Shown here one piece after another: positions 29,257-38,722 of a stretch of DNA of 64,000 nt. Source of the DNA: an uncultured Thermanaerothrix sp. Lineage in GTDB: Bacteria; Chloroflexota; Anaerolineae; Anaerolineales; Anaerolineaceae. The stretch spans positions 1 to 64,000 of the forward strand of contig NZ_CALIMF010000004.1 of the NCBI RefSeq assembly GCF_938028735.1, given 5' to 3'. The position numbers and the translations under genes are program-made. The notes beneath the pieces are model-generated. The model had not been told where the DNA came from and did no database searches. It saw nothing but the letters and a program-made list of their open reading frames with translations. The stretch's first letter is position 1; each line of letters begins with the position of its first letter.

Positions 29257-29614
29257 AGCCCGTCAATGGGCCTACGCCCCTTATTCCGGTTACGCCGTTG
29301 GGGCTGCCTTGCTTACGGCTTCGGGCAAGATTTATGACGGTGTCAACGTGGAAAACGCCGCTTATCCCGATGGCATTTGCGCCGAGCGGGTAGCCGTCTT
29401 CAAGGCCGTCTCCGAAGGAGAGCGCGAGTTCATTGCTATTGCAGTGGTCAGCCAGGATGGAGGTTTTCCGTGCGGCTCCTGCCGTCAGGTACTTAGCGAG
29501 TTTGGCCTGGATACCTGGGTGATTGTTGCCAACACCCACGGCGAGATCCTTCAGGAAGCCCGCGTGGGCGATCTCCTCCCCCGTCCTTTTGGACCTAAAA
29601 ACCTGCTGGATTGA
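29207..29614 (+). CDS. cdd: Cytidine deaminase
   Basis: A 135-residue zinc enzyme of pyrimidine salvage that deaminates cytidine and deoxycytidine. The zinc and catalytic sites are in DGICAERVAV (Cys, catalytic Glu) and FPCGSCRQVLSEF (two Cys). The N-terminal AYAPYSGYAVGAALLT is typical. Length matches the tetrameric short form. It lies within an operon, overlapping the CNNM gene end. Confidence 0.95.
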   Translation: MRLDDTTRQQLVATALEARQWAYAPYSGYAVGAALLTASGKIYDGVNVENAAYPDGICAERVAVFKAVSEGEREFIAIAVVSQDGGFPCGSCRQVLSEFGLDTWVIVANTHGEILQEARVGDLLPRPFGPKNLLD

Positions 29615-29644
29615 AAGGACGCGCACAGCTGGAATACTATCACC

Positions 29645-30472
29645 ATGAACTTGGCTCAGGAGCGCATCCTCAAAGTTGAAGCCGTGGTGCTGGAGCACCA
29701 CGAATGGGGCGAGGCTGACCGCTTGCTCACCCTTTTCACTCGCGAGCATGGACGATTACGGGCCGTCGCCAAGGGAGTGCGGCGAATCCGCTCGCGCAAA
29801 GCCGGCCACCTTGAACCCTTTACCCGTGTGTCACTGGTATTGGCACGCGGGCGCGATTTATGGATCGTCACCCAGGCTGAAACCCTGGAAGCCAACTTGG
29901 CTCTCCATGGCGACCTGGAAGGCATTGGTTACGCTAGTTACGTGGTAGAACTCCTGGAGCGACTGACATATGAAGAGGGAGCCAATCCCGATCTGTACCG
30001 TTTGCTGGTAGAGACACTGCGTCGCCTGGATGAGAACCTCGACCCGCCCGCGTTGATCCTACGCTATTTTGAATTGCATCTGCTCGATTTGGCCGGGTTT
30101 CGCCCTGAGTTAAGGGAATGCGTTACCTGCCGTCAGTTGATCCAGCCAGAAGATCAATATTTCTCACCTGCGCTGGGAGGAGTGCTCTGCCCCCCCTGTG
30201 GCAAGATGGAACCTTCCGCGCGCCCGGTTTCCATGAACGCGTTACGCTACCTGCGTCATTTGCAGCGCAGCCCTTATGCTGAAGCGCGTCGAGCGCACCC
30301 TACCCCCACTGTCGCTAGTGAGATGGAACGTCTGCTTCAGGAATATCTGAATTACATCCTCGAGGCGCGTCTCAATAGCCCGGACTTCCTGCGCCAGGTA
30401 CGTCAGTCCCTCAGCGGCACCAACCATCTTCCTTCTTCTATCCCTCCTTCTGAAGAAAATCTTTCAGACTAA
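29645..30472 (+). CDS. recO: DNA repair protein RecO
   Basis: A 275-residue RecFOR-pathway protein that helps load RecA on SSB-coated DNA. The N-terminal OB fold is clear (VEAVVLEHHEWGEADRLLTLFTREHG as separate segments; AKGVRRIRSRKAGHLEPF). The C-terminal helical domain carries a zinc site, CVTCRQLI and LCPPCG. Standard length. Last recognisable gene of the operon. Confidence 0.93.
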   Translation: MNLAQERILKVEAVVLEHHEWGEADRLLTLFTREHGRLRAVAKGVRRIRSRKAGHLEPFTRVSLVLARGRDLWIVTQAETLEANLALHGDLEGIGYASYVVELLERLTYEEGANPDLYRLLVETLRRLDENLDPPALILRYFELHLLDLAGFRPELRECVTCRQLIQPEDQYFSPALGGVLCPPCGKMEPSARPVSMNALRYLRHLQRSPYAEARRAHPTPTVASEMERLLQEYLNYILEARLNSPDFLRQVRQSLSGTNHLPSSIPPSEENLSD

Positions 30473-31173
30473 CCCGCTGTCTGTAGGGCTAATCTAAAAA
30501 AGGTCGTGCCCGCCGAGTAAGGGGTCTCGAGGGGCTGAGATTTCCGCCCATTAAACATCATTGCCGAGGGAAGGCATATTGAGGCACAGTAGTAGGGAAG
30601 ATGGTCTGCAGGATTCATAGACCGCTGGCATTGGCGGGGAATGGCGAACAAGGCTTCGCCATCCCACATGGGATCGTTAAGGGCAAGAACAACCACGCCA
30701 CCAACCGCCTTTGTGGAGAAGCCGGACACAACTCTGGCGCGTCTCCTGACTGCCTACTTGCTCACCTCGACCAACTCTCCGGCGAACACAAAAACCTGGA
30801 TACGGCGGTGGGAGGCTTAACCGGCCTTGGGTTTGATGCGCGCTCGCCAATGCCCGGCCCTTCAGCATTTGGATCACTTGCCACCGGGCGCTGACCCGTG
30901 CACTAACGCCTTCATCGGCTCAACTGAGCCTGTTGAAGTTTACGCCACCCTCACCCCTGGCACTGATGCAAAGTGGCTCAAAAGAAAACAACTTGCCACC
31001 CCAAGCCAGGCCAGGGGTTGGGTTAAGTGTGCACACCTGGCTAGGCAAGAACTTGTGATAGAGAGGCTAGAGCTTATCCATCGGACTTGAGTCGTAGGAA
31101 CGACAAGTGTTTTAGTCACCGAGCAATATGGTAAACTTTATTTATGGGAGGCTTAGAAATTCGGGAGAGAACA
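30473..31173. other. Long gap with no recognisable gene
   Basis: About 700 bases between recO and the transglycosylase-like gene. Open frames here are short, lack ribosome-binding sites and resemble no family I know. Small inverted repeats occur (GGCTCA/TGAGCC at 30917-30930; GGCGAA/TTCGCC near 30640-30660). It could be a decayed gene or a dispersed repeat. Confidence 0.5.
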
Positions 31174-33057
31174 GTGAGAGCAGGCATAAGGCGCAAATTG
31201 ACCTGGAGCGGGGGAATAGGGCTAATTGCGTTGATATGGCTCGGTCTACTGCCCTTCAAAACTGCCCAGGCCGAAGAGCCCACGCCCGAACCTTATGCCC
31301 GCCGTACTACCCTATCCTATGAGTACACTGCCTACCGTTGGTGGGTCGTCGAGTGGCGCACCAACTGGATCGCGTGCGAGTTGGTGATCGAGCATGCGGG
31401 GCTGCCCTACCCCGATGAAATCCGCACCTGGTGCGAACCTCATGTGTACAATCTCTGGCGCAATACTCAACCCTGCGTCCTTACAACCCCCGAGCAACCT
31501 TTGACAGCCTGCCCGGGCTATTACCTGCACCTAGCTGAGCAGTGGCAAGCCAGCCGCGAGATAGAAGTGGAACTCCCCCTCCCCAGCGTATGGTTAAGCC
31601 TGGAAGGGTGCACTGCAGATCTGCCACCTGGTCAATGTGACCGCCTCCCTTTGTTACGCCTGGAAGCAGCGGAACCTCTGCCCAACGAGATGATTATTGC
31701 CATTAACGGCACGTTAGGAAATGAGCCTTTCGCCTGTCGCGGTTCCACCTGCACTGTGCCCTTGCGCCCAACCGGTCTGCAAGGCGAAACGCTGGAATTC
31801 TGGGCCGACTCCTCCTATGGCGATTCCAGCCCCCACTACACGGCATTGGTGCGCGTGCTGCCACGAGGTGATTTTATGGCCCCAGAGGGGCGCACGGACC
31901 AAACACCGCTTTATTACGTTGACATTCTGAGTTCTCAGTGGCGCGGGAGCATGCAGGCTAGCTGCGCCGAAACATGGCAATCATTTCCTGATCCCGGCGG
32001 TCCACCCCCATGGTTGAGCACTCCCAACGATCCCCAGGGGCTGTATTCCTCGTTGACTCTGTACTACCTGGCCGGCATTTTGATCACTCGGGGGGAAGTA
32101 GATGCCAGCGATTGTCCGGCAGGAGGGTTGCAAGCGCCGCTGGTTGCCAACACGTGTGGAATGCAACGTGCTTATGATCTCGTCCTGGAATGGCAAAACC
32201 GCTTTGATGAGGAAATCTGGCGCGTCGCTCAGGAAAGTGGTGTGCCAGCCCAGTTGCTCAAGAATATTTTCACGCGTGAAAGCCAGTTCTGGCCCGGCAT
32301 TTACCGCACCTACCGCGAAGCCGGATTGGGGCAGTTGACCGAGAACGGCGCCGATACACTCTTGTTGTGGAACCCGACCTTTTTCGCCCAGTTCTGCCCC
32401 CTGGTGCTACATCAATCTCGCTGCGATCTAGGGTTTGGCAATCTCAAAGCTGAGGAACAGGCCATGCTGCGGGGAGCGCTGGTGCGCCAGGTCAATGCCA
32501 GTTGTTCGGAATGCCCTGCCGGAATTGATCTAACCCAGACGCGCTATAGCATACACGTTTTTGCTGAAGGACTGAAAGCAAATTGTGAGCAGGTAGGGCG
32601 GCTGATCAGCAATCTGACTGGGCGCATGGCGGGCGAGGTTAGTTCATACACCGACTTGTGGCGTTTTACGCTGGTCAATTACAATGCCGGTCCCGGCTGC
32701 TTGCTGCGCGCTCTGCGCGGGGCCTATAGCGCAGGTGAACCGCTGGACTGGGAACATGTGGCAACCCACCTTGAACCGGCTTGCCGGGGAGCTATTGACT
32801 ATGTGCGCGATATCAGTGAACGCTTGGGCGGGGTACAGCCCACCCCCACCTCCTGGGTCTACCCCGGTCAGACGCCTCCCTCACCCCCGCTGGTTATAGC
32901 GCCAACAGCCACGCCGGCTTCTGCCACAGCCCGCACCCCTACACCACCCCCTGTACCAGGTTACTATCCGCCGGCCACCCCGGCGCCAACCCAGCCAGGC
33001 GGCTATCCAGAACCTGGCTTCACGACCACGCCGGGTGCGGGTTATCCCGGACCGTGA
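31174..33057 (+). CDS. Secreted lytic-transglycosylase-like protein
   Basis: About 627 residues. A signal peptide (basic start, then GLIALIWLGLLPFKTAQAEE) is followed by a cysteine-rich N-terminal half of ~320 residues that I do not recognise. A soluble lytic transglycosylase fold follows at about 345-555: LLKNIFTRESQFWPG (putative catalytic Glu), EAGLGQLTENG and NYNAGPGCLL. The Pro/Thr-rich C-terminal tail (~60 residues) suggests a wall-spanning linker. The many paired cysteines suggest disulfides. Start: GTG 31174 follows GGGAGAG and gives a clean signal peptide; ATG 31144 is an alternative. Confidence 0.8.
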   Translation: MRAGIRRKLTWSGGIGLIALIWLGLLPFKTAQAEEPTPEPYARRTTLSYEYTAYRWWVVEWRTNWIACELVIEHAGLPYPDEIRTWCEPHVYNLWRNTQPCVLTTPEQPLTACPGYYLHLAEQWQASREIEVELPLPSVWLSLEGCTADLPPGQCDRLPLLRLEAAEPLPNEMIIAINGTLGNEPFACRGSTCTVPLRPTGLQGETLEFWADSSYGDSSPHYTALVRVLPRGDFMAPEGRTDQTPLYYVDILSSQWRGSMQASCAETWQSFPDPGGPPPWLSTPNDPQGLYSSLTLYYLAGILITRGEVDASDCPAGGLQAPLVANTCGMQRAYDLVLEWQNRFDEEIWRVAQESGVPAQLLKNIFTRESQFWPGIYRTYREAGLGQLTENGADTLLLWNPTFFAQFCPLVLHQSRCDLGFGNLKAEEQAMLRGALVRQVNASCSECPAGIDLTQTRYSIHVFAEGLKANCEQVGRLISNLTGRMAGEVSSYTDLWRFTLVNYNAGPGCLLRALRGAYSAGEPLDWEHVATHLEPACRGAIDYVRDISERLGGVQPTPTSWVYPGQTPPSPPLVIAPTATPASATARTPTPPPVPGYYPPATPAPTQPGGYPEPGFTTTPGAGYPGP

Positions 33058-33082
33058 AGACCGACCACACCAGGAGGGTTTT

Positions 33083-33934
33083 GTGATTGAACTCCAGCAT
33101 CAATGGGTGGAGGTCGAGGGCCTGCGCATTCACTTGCTCTGTGCTGGAGCCGCTGCAGAGACCATTTTGCTACTGCATGGCGGAGGTATTGACTCCGCTT
33201 GGCTCTCATGGCAACCCATTATTCCCACCATAAGCGAGAACTACCGTGTCCTGGCGCCCGATCTGCCCGGGTACGGCGAGAGCGCCCGCCCGGATATCTC
33301 CTACACCATGGCATTTTACGTCGACTTTGTGGCTGCGCTGCTGGAGGTACTTCGTCTGGAGCGGGTTACCTTGGTGGGTGTCTCCATGGGCGGTGGCATC
33401 GCTATTGGGTTGACCCTTGCCCACCCTGAACGTGTCCGACGCTTGGTGCCCGTGGATAGCTACGGACTGCAACGCCAAGCACCGGCTCATCGCTGGTCCT
33501 ACTGGTTAGTGCATTTGGAAGGGCTAAACCGCTTGACCTGGGGGTTGATGGCGCGCAGTCGCTCCTTAGTGCGGCTGTCTTTGCAACAAATTTTTCACGA
33601 TCCCCGCAAAGTGGACGCAGCATTGGTTGAAGCCGTTTTCGAGGAAGTCCGCAAACCTCATGCTGGACGGGCTTTTCGCTCGTTTCAACGCCACGAGGTG
33701 CTCAAAGCAGGTCTGCGAACGGTTTACCTCGAACGCCTGGGAGAAATTCGCGCGCCCACCCTGTTTATCCATGGCGAGCACGACCCTCTGGTACCCCTTG
33801 CAGCAGCGCGCGAAGCCCACCAGCGCTTGCCCGGTTCTCGCCTGGCGGTTTTGCCACACTGTGGGCATTGGCCCCAACGTGAGGACCCAACCACATTTAG
33901 CCAGATCTTACGTGGGTTTCTGGCAGAAACCTGA
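33083..33934 (+). CDS. Alpha/beta hydrolase
   Basis: A 283-residue alpha/beta hydrolase-fold enzyme. The oxyanion segment is LLLHGGG, the nucleophile Ser is in VGVSMGGGIA, the acid in HGEHDPLVP and the His in PHCGHWPQREDP. The complete triad implies activity; the substrate is unknown. The frame is open into the preceding gene, but GTG 33083 with AGGAGG 5 bases upstream is the likely start. Confidence 0.88.
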   Translation: MIELQHQWVEVEGLRIHLLCAGAAAETILLLHGGGIDSAWLSWQPIIPTISENYRVLAPDLPGYGESARPDISYTMAFYVDFVAALLEVLRLERVTLVGVSMGGGIAIGLTLAHPERVRRLVPVDSYGLQRQAPAHRWSYWLVHLEGLNRLTWGLMARSRSLVRLSLQQIFHDPRKVDAALVEAVFEEVRKPHAGRAFRSFQRHEVLKAGLRTVYLERLGEIRAPTLFIHGEHDPLVPLAAAREAHQRLPGSRLAVLPHCGHWPQREDPTTFSQILRGFLAET

Positions 33935-33939
33935 TTTTT

Positions 33940-34566
33940 TTAGTCAACATCGGCCGGACGCACCTCCAAATCGGAAGCACTAACGCGGATACCGGCAAAA
34001 GCCTCAAACGTCAGGTGGGGGATACTCAAACGCAGGCGCCGTTTGAGGATCTCAAACATGGCCAGATAGCTCTGACGTATGCGCGCCGTCCAATCCAGGC
34101 CCAGTTGCCGAGCAGTCGCTTCGATGATAGTCGCGTCGGGACCTTCGATCTCGCAGAAAACGCCATAAGGCATCTCATCAATAACGATTTCCACTGCCCC
34201 CAGTTGGTAGGTTGTGCGCCACTTCTCGTAAATGACACTAACCTCCAGCCCTAGCGCCTCCAACAGATGACGCGCCGTTTCAAAATCGCTGACCCCAACC
34301 TCGATTTCCTGGCGGGCACTCACCGGCGCATCAGGCTGAGCCGGCCCTTTATAGGTCAGGGTAGTCTGGTAGGTGCGGCGCAAACGCAGCACCCGATGCT
34401 CACGCGTCAGATGCCGATCTGGAAAATCAAAACGCAGGTTGAGTTCATATTGGCGGGGTTCAACCTGCTTGGCCCCCAGAACCCGCAACCGTTGATGCAA
34501 GCGCGCGGGCTGGCTCAGGTAAAACTTGACCTCAATTTCTTCTTCAGGATGAAGCGCGTTTTTCAT
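33940..34566 (-). CDS. CYTH domain protein (class IV adenylate cyclase / triphosphatase type)
   Basis: A 208-residue CYTH tunnel-fold protein. The ExExK signature is EIEVKFYL near the N-terminus; basic strands (VLRLRRT; LTYKGP) and acidic residues (RQEIEVGV; EIEGPD) complete the pattern. Such proteins bind triphosphates and act as adenylate cyclases (CyaB), thiamine triphosphatases or inorganic triphosphatases; the sequence alone does not decide. Its start overlaps the end of the upstream membrane-protein gene by 23 bases. Confidence 0.85.
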   Translation of the reverse strand: MKNALHPEEEIEVKFYLSQPARLHQRLRVLGAKQVEPRQYELNLRFDFPDRHLTREHRVLRLRRTYQTTLTYKGPAQPDAPVSARQEIEVGVSDFETARHLLEALGLEVSVIYEKWRTTYQLGAVEIVIDEMPYGVFCEIEGPDATIIEATARQLGLDWTARIRQSYLAMFEILKRRLRLSIPHLTFEAFAGIRVSASDLEVRPADVD

Positions 34567-34978
34567 AAGCACCTGATGTTATCTCATGGTGAAGAACAAG
34601 AAAACCGATCACTAGAAGCACCCCGTTAAGCCCCAATGCAAAAGGCCAATTGTCCCGGATGGTTGGCGAGACCGCTACAAAGAGGCGATCCACCCAGTTC
34701 CACAGGCTCCAACTCACCAAGGTGATTCCACTCAAATACAGTCCCCAAACGCGCTGCTGCCACACACCTAAGATCGCAGTGGCCCCTAAAAGGGTGAACA
34801 CCACCCCTGTCAACGCCAGATAAGCCGGCCCAGGCCATATCCCAATCTCAATTAACCAGTTCCACAAGATCAGCGCCTGAACACACCGCAAGGCCTGGGT
34901 CAGCGTCAACCCAAACAGTCCTAAGAGCAATGCCCATCCCCACCCCCCACGCCGCGAGCGCATCACCGGGGGACTCAT
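34544..34978 (-). CDS. Small membrane protein next to GT39
   Basis: A 144-residue protein with about four hydrophobic segments (roughly 14-33, 45-67, 72-93, 107-127). Not recognised. The ATG at 34978 overlaps the stop of the glycosyltransferase gene (ATGA), so the two are translationally coupled and may work together in the membrane. Confidence 0.65.
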   Translation of the reverse strand: MSPPVMRSRRGGWGWALLLGLFGLTLTQALRCVQALILWNWLIEIGIWPGPAYLALTGVVFTLLGATAILGVWQQRVWGLYLSGITLVSWSLWNWVDRLFVAVSPTIRDNWPFALGLNGVLLVIGFLVLHHEITSGAYEKRASS

Positions 34979-37281
34979 TTCCACCGCACCTCCCATAAAT
35001 GGACATGGGCCGGCTCGCTATCGCGCACGTTGAGTATCTCAATTTCCATACGAACGACCTCTGACGGCGCGGGCAGGGTCAAAGTCATCTCACGGGGCAA
35101 TGGCGTTTCGCCCACCTCCTGGCTCACCACCATCGCCTCCGTAGCACCTGGTGCCCATACTTGCACAGTAACCCGTGTCGGCACTCCACCAACCCGAAAA
35201 GTAAGGGCATGGATTATCTTGGGAGCAGGAAACCCCAATTGGATACGTAATGGGTTAGCCTCATAGGTGCGAATCAGCGTTGTGGGGTCACCATCAAAGG
35301 CATGTTGAATTTCCCCCATGTCCAGATAGGAGTAAGCCACCTCAGCCAGACTGCCATCAGGCAAGTTCACCTGGCCCTGCACCAAAGTGCGACGTTGCTG
35401 GCGCTCGGCCTCCAGAATCGCCTCAATGTTTTCCACATAGCACAGACGAACAAAGTAGAAACCTGGCCGACCGTCTGGATAGGGCAGAGTTTGCTCAACG
35501 CGGATATCGGTAAACTTGGGGCTATTGCGGGCACGCTCAAATTCTTCTGGGGTCATGACCAAAATCAGGCTTTCCAGTTCCGGGCGGTACTCATTCACAA
35601 AACCGTCAATGTTGCCCAGTTCAAATGGCAGGGGATCGCCAACGAAGAAGCGAGCCAGCGCGTCTGTACCATTTGCCCAGGTCGGTGAAACCAGAATTTT
35701 CGCTCCAGGATGATCTTGTAAATAGTCTTGAACCGCAGCAAACACTTGCTGCGCACCATATTGCATACCATTGAGACCGTAATTACGATACCACAAGGGT
35801 GCGTTGAGCAACGCATCACGTAGCATAGCCGCACCATATAGGCTCAACCCAGCAAACGCGAAACCGGCCAACGCGTTCAGGGTCATCGCTGAGGGGATCC
35901 AATTGGCAAGACCCCGCGCCACACGGTGCATTATCCATTCAAGCCCCAAGGCCGTGAGCAACGTCGCTGGGATCACCATAAACAATGCCCGCGTCACCCC
36001 CAAGCCGACCAGCGCAGCCCCGCTGGGTGCCGCCAATACGGCAATCAGCAGTGTGCGATAGGCCGATTGCCGCAAGCGGCGAAACATTAAAACAATCCCC
36101 ACAAGCGTAAACAATAAACCGGGGCGCCATAAATGCCCATAATTTTTCATAACGTGGCGAATCAGATCCGGGGGATCGGGGCGAAACCAATAAAGCAGGT
36201 TGAGTCCACGGAGATACTCTTGCCCCCAGAGGCGTAGCTTTTCCCCTAGTGGCAGGGGTTGAAGCCAGTACGAGCGCAGAATCTCAAGATGGCGGAATGT
36301 CTCTCCGGGGTAGGTAAGTTGAAAGCGAAGATATGGCAGGAGCAGCAATATCCCCAACGCCAGGGCCTCTCCTACCTCACGCCGATGTTGCCAGTGATAG
36401 CGCACATCCACCACCGCCAGAAGCAGGACGCTCACCGCAACCACCATTTGCGCCGCGCTGTAACTATAAAAGGTAAGCGCTGCCAGAAGCGCAACATGGC
36501 GTAAATAACGCGGTTGTTCAATGCGATAACGTAGATAGTAGTACAGAAAACCGGCATAAAAACTGGTGGCCAAGGCAGTTTCAAATGCTGTACGTGAGTG
36601 GAGGAACCAAGTTGGTGTCACGGTTAAAATCAACGTCGCCAGCCAGGGAAACTGACTTCCAAAAGCCCTCCGCATAATCAGCGCCACCCACAGCGCCGCT
36701 AAACAGGTGATCAGGACAGACGTTGCCCGTGTAACGATCACCGAGCGGCCAAATAGCAGATAAGGCAAGACTTGGAGATAGACGGAGAGGCTTAGGTTAT
36801 ACTGCCCCCCATTTTCAAAGTACGTGGGGAGGAATTCGCCATCATAATTGCGCAGACCATCGCGCAGGAAATCAGCCGCCAGCAGTGTTTGTACCGCCTC
36901 ATCGCTGAAGAAATAAACGGGAAAACGATCTAAACCTACCAAGCGGGTAAACGCATAAAATGCCACTGCCACGGCCATCAGCAATCCCATCCAGGGCAAG
37001 GCTCGCAGGCGGGCTGTCAAGCGCAACCAAGGTGTTGTGTTAGGCCACAACTCTGCCTCGGTGACCCAGGACGGTAAGGGAAGTTGCTCGGCAGCTTGCG
37101 GTGGGTTACTCAGCGCCAAGGTATGGGTTTCTAGGGGCTCACCTTCGGGGGTCAGAGTAGTTACATTGAGATGATAATGCTCACCCGGTTGCAAGGTCAA
37201 ACGCAAATTGACTTGGCGCAGAATGGAACGCCGCCGCGGTGAAGGTAAAGAAGACTCAGCAGGAACTTTCGGCTCAGCCAT
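34975..37281 (-). CDS. GT39/PMT-type membrane glycosyltransferase
   Basis: A 768-residue protein with a ~90-residue cytoplasmic head, about eleven to twelve membrane segments (roughly 100-490) and a ~270-residue exposed C-terminal part. The first loop carries the acidic VYFFSDEAVQ motif expected of ArnT/PMT-like enzymes that use polyprenyl-phosphate sugars. The C-terminal end (about 630-768) looks like a beta-sandwich discoidin-like domain (IQLGFPAPKIIHALTFRVGG). Probably glycosylates a surface polymer, lipid or protein; the target is unknown. Confidence 0.82.
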   Translation of the reverse strand: MAEPKVPAESSLPSPRRRSILRQVNLRLTLQPGEHYHLNVTTLTPEGEPLETHTLALSNPPQAAEQLPLPSWVTEAELWPNTTPWLRLTARLRALPWMGLLMAVAVAFYAFTRLVGLDRFPVYFFSDEAVQTLLAADFLRDGLRNYDGEFLPTYFENGGQYNLSLSVYLQVLPYLLFGRSVIVTRATSVLITCLAALWVALIMRRAFGSQFPWLATLILTVTPTWFLHSRTAFETALATSFYAGFLYYYLRYRIEQPRYLRHVALLAALTFYSYSAAQMVVAVSVLLLAVVDVRYHWQHRREVGEALALGILLLLPYLRFQLTYPGETFRHLEILRSYWLQPLPLGEKLRLWGQEYLRGLNLLYWFRPDPPDLIRHVMKNYGHLWRPGLLFTLVGIVLMFRRLRQSAYRTLLIAVLAAPSGAALVGLGVTRALFMVIPATLLTALGLEWIMHRVARGLANWIPSAMTLNALAGFAFAGLSLYGAAMLRDALLNAPLWYRNYGLNGMQYGAQQVFAAVQDYLQDHPGAKILVSPTWANGTDALARFFVGDPLPFELGNIDGFVNEYRPELESLILVMTPEEFERARNSPKFTDIRVEQTLPYPDGRPGFYFVRLCYVENIEAILEAERQQRRTLVQGQVNLPDGSLAEVAYSYLDMGEIQHAFDGDPTTLIRTYEANPLRIQLGFPAPKIIHALTFRVGGVPTRVTVQVWAPGATEAMVVSQEVGETPLPREMTLTLPAPSEVVRMEIEILNVRDSEPAHVHLWEVRWK

Positions 37282-37603
37282 GGTTCAGGGGAGATTATAG
37301 CACGGCGGCCAGAGGATGACGCATTGCCCACCTCGCCGATACTGGCATATTCCTACGAGACAAGCACCCTTGCACCGGAGCGGAAAAGTAAGGTCTCGTC
37401 CATTGGATCATCCCAAGGACCATGGTAGCGCCAAGGATAGCACCGGGTCCGGGGTAAGTGCCTCTTATTTCCGAGATCGCAGCATTTCTAGCGGTATAGA
37501 GGCAACGAAACATTTTGGGGTCACTCGAACGGTTGCTGAGAGGATTCTAGGAGATAGGCATACCGGCGTGAGACGATTTCCGTTTCGGTCTCAGATCCAT
37601 CTC
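37282..37603. other. Non-coding gap before the DUF169 cassette
   Basis: About 320 bases ahead of the DUF169 promoter. One 104-codon open frame (37316-37630) has no ribosome-binding site and no family resemblance, and it runs through the promoter. I see no gene here. It marks the left edge of the accessory region. Confidence 0.45.
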
Positions 37604-37631
37604 TTGACAAAACTTACGAAGGGCTTATAAT
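37604..37631 (+). promoter_or_regulatory. Strong promoter of the DUF169 cassette
   Basis: Consensus TTGACA (37604-37609) and TATAAT (37626-37631) with a 16-base spacer. An inverted repeat TTCA-N6-TGAA follows at about 37636-37649, a possible operator. Confidence 0.8.
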
Positions 37632-37706
37632 CGCATTCATTGTATTGAATATATTTGGCATTACGTTTGCTAAATATTGAAACCACCCGCTCGCAGGAGT
37701 GTAGCA

Positions 37707-38528
37707 ATGTCACAGGAACTCAATCTTGAACCGTATCTTGAACTATATAACGAGGTGATGGCCTCCATCCGGCCAAAGACTTTCCCCTTTGGCGTCAAGT
37801 TCTACGATAACCTAGAGGAACGCCCCCCAAGAGTTATGCGCCCTCCAACGCCGATGAATGTTTGCCAGGCTACGGCGTTAACCCGCTACCATGGCCGTTT
37901 GATGTACTTCACACTGGAGGACATGGCTTGCATTATTGGAGCAGTGGCTGTGGGCATGATGGAGCCTCCCGAAAATATGCGTTCCGGCAAAATTGCTGCG
38001 ATGCTTCATGCCGACTTAGAGTCAGCCAGACGCTTCACCGACTTGGTACCACGTATTCCCCCCGGTAAGGTCAAAGCCATCGCCTCAGCGCCGCTTGATC
38101 GCCTAACGTTTGAACCGGATATTGTAGTGATATATGGAAACACTAGCCAAGCCATGCGCATCGTTCAGGCCTATCTATGGAAGCGTGGCGGGCGAGCCAA
38201 CTTTTCCACTGGCGGCGAATACAGCCTGTGTGCCGATACCCTGGCAAATACCTACAATACACAGGATCTCTCGCTCGCCATCCCTTGCTTTGGCGACCGG
38301 AAAACTGCCATGGCACAGGACGACGAATTGACTGTTAGCTTTCCAGTAGCGCTCATCCCAGAAATCCTTGAGGGCTTGCGCGGTACAGCCCAAACCGCTG
38401 CCTACCCAACGCCCTTTGACATCGGTTTTCCACAAATGCCCGATTACACTCTGACAGAATGGGCAGTAGCATTTCGTCAGCAACAGCGTAAGGTGTCGGT
38501 TGAAAGAACAACAAGGAATACAAAATAG
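37707..38528 (+). CDS. DUF169 domain protein
   Basis: A 273-residue member of the DUF169 family, common in anaerobic archaea and bacteria and without an assigned function. Conserved-looking segments are FPFGVKFYDN, NVCQATALTRYHG and YGNTSQAMRIVQAYL. Several cysteines (NVCQ, MACII, SLCAD, AIPCFGD) could bind a metal or cluster. Start ATG 37707 has CAGGAG upstream. It heads the cassette with a ferredoxin, MFS and chromate transporter, which hints at a redox or metal/oxyanion role, but that is inference. Confidence 0.85.
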   Translation: MSQELNLEPYLELYNEVMASIRPKTFPFGVKFYDNLEERPPRVMRPPTPMNVCQATALTRYHGRLMYFTLEDMACIIGAVAVGMMEPPENMRSGKIAAMLHADLESARRFTDLVPRIPPGKVKAIASAPLDRLTFEPDIVVIYGNTSQAMRIVQAYLWKRGGRANFSTGGEYSLCADTLANTYNTQDLSLAIPCFGDRKTAMAQDDELTVSFPVALIPEILEGLRGTAQTAAYPTPFDIGFPQMPDYTLTEWAVAFRQQQRKVSVERTTRNTK

Positions 38529-38672
38529 ATCTGTTGGCGGGTGGCTGGTAGGCGCAACATACGCAGGGTAACCACCCACGAGGTGAGGTGCCACAGCCAG
38601 GAGTATGTGCAGGTGGACACGGCAAATTTAGCCGCCACCCCTACGCGAAGGAAGTATAACTTGTTTAGATCA

Positions 38673-38693
38673 GGAAAATCTCAAAGATTTTCC
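38673..38693. promoter_or_regulatory. Palindrome upstream of the ferredoxin gene
   Basis: GGAAAATCT and AGATTTTCC form a 9-bp perfect inverted repeat around a 3-base CAA centre, 30 bases before the ferredoxin ATG. It could be an operator or an mRNA hairpin. No T-run follows. Confidence 0.45.
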
Positions 38694-38722
38694 AAACCCC
38701 AAATCTTGTATGGAGGCTAAAA

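Noticed and set aside
30601-30894. 97-codon open frame after recO
   Set aside because: No ribosome-binding site, low-complexity composition and overlapping frames on both strands.
37316-37630. 104-codon frame before DUF169
   Set aside because: It runs through the consensus promoter and has no family resemblance.
37282-37700. Left attachment repeat matching the tRNA-fMet 3' end
   Set aside because: Only about 7 bases (GGTAGCG) match, expected by chance.
38529-38722. Possible riboswitch ahead of the ferredoxin
   Set aside because: GC-rich inverted stretches are present, but no known riboswitch core could be matched by eye.
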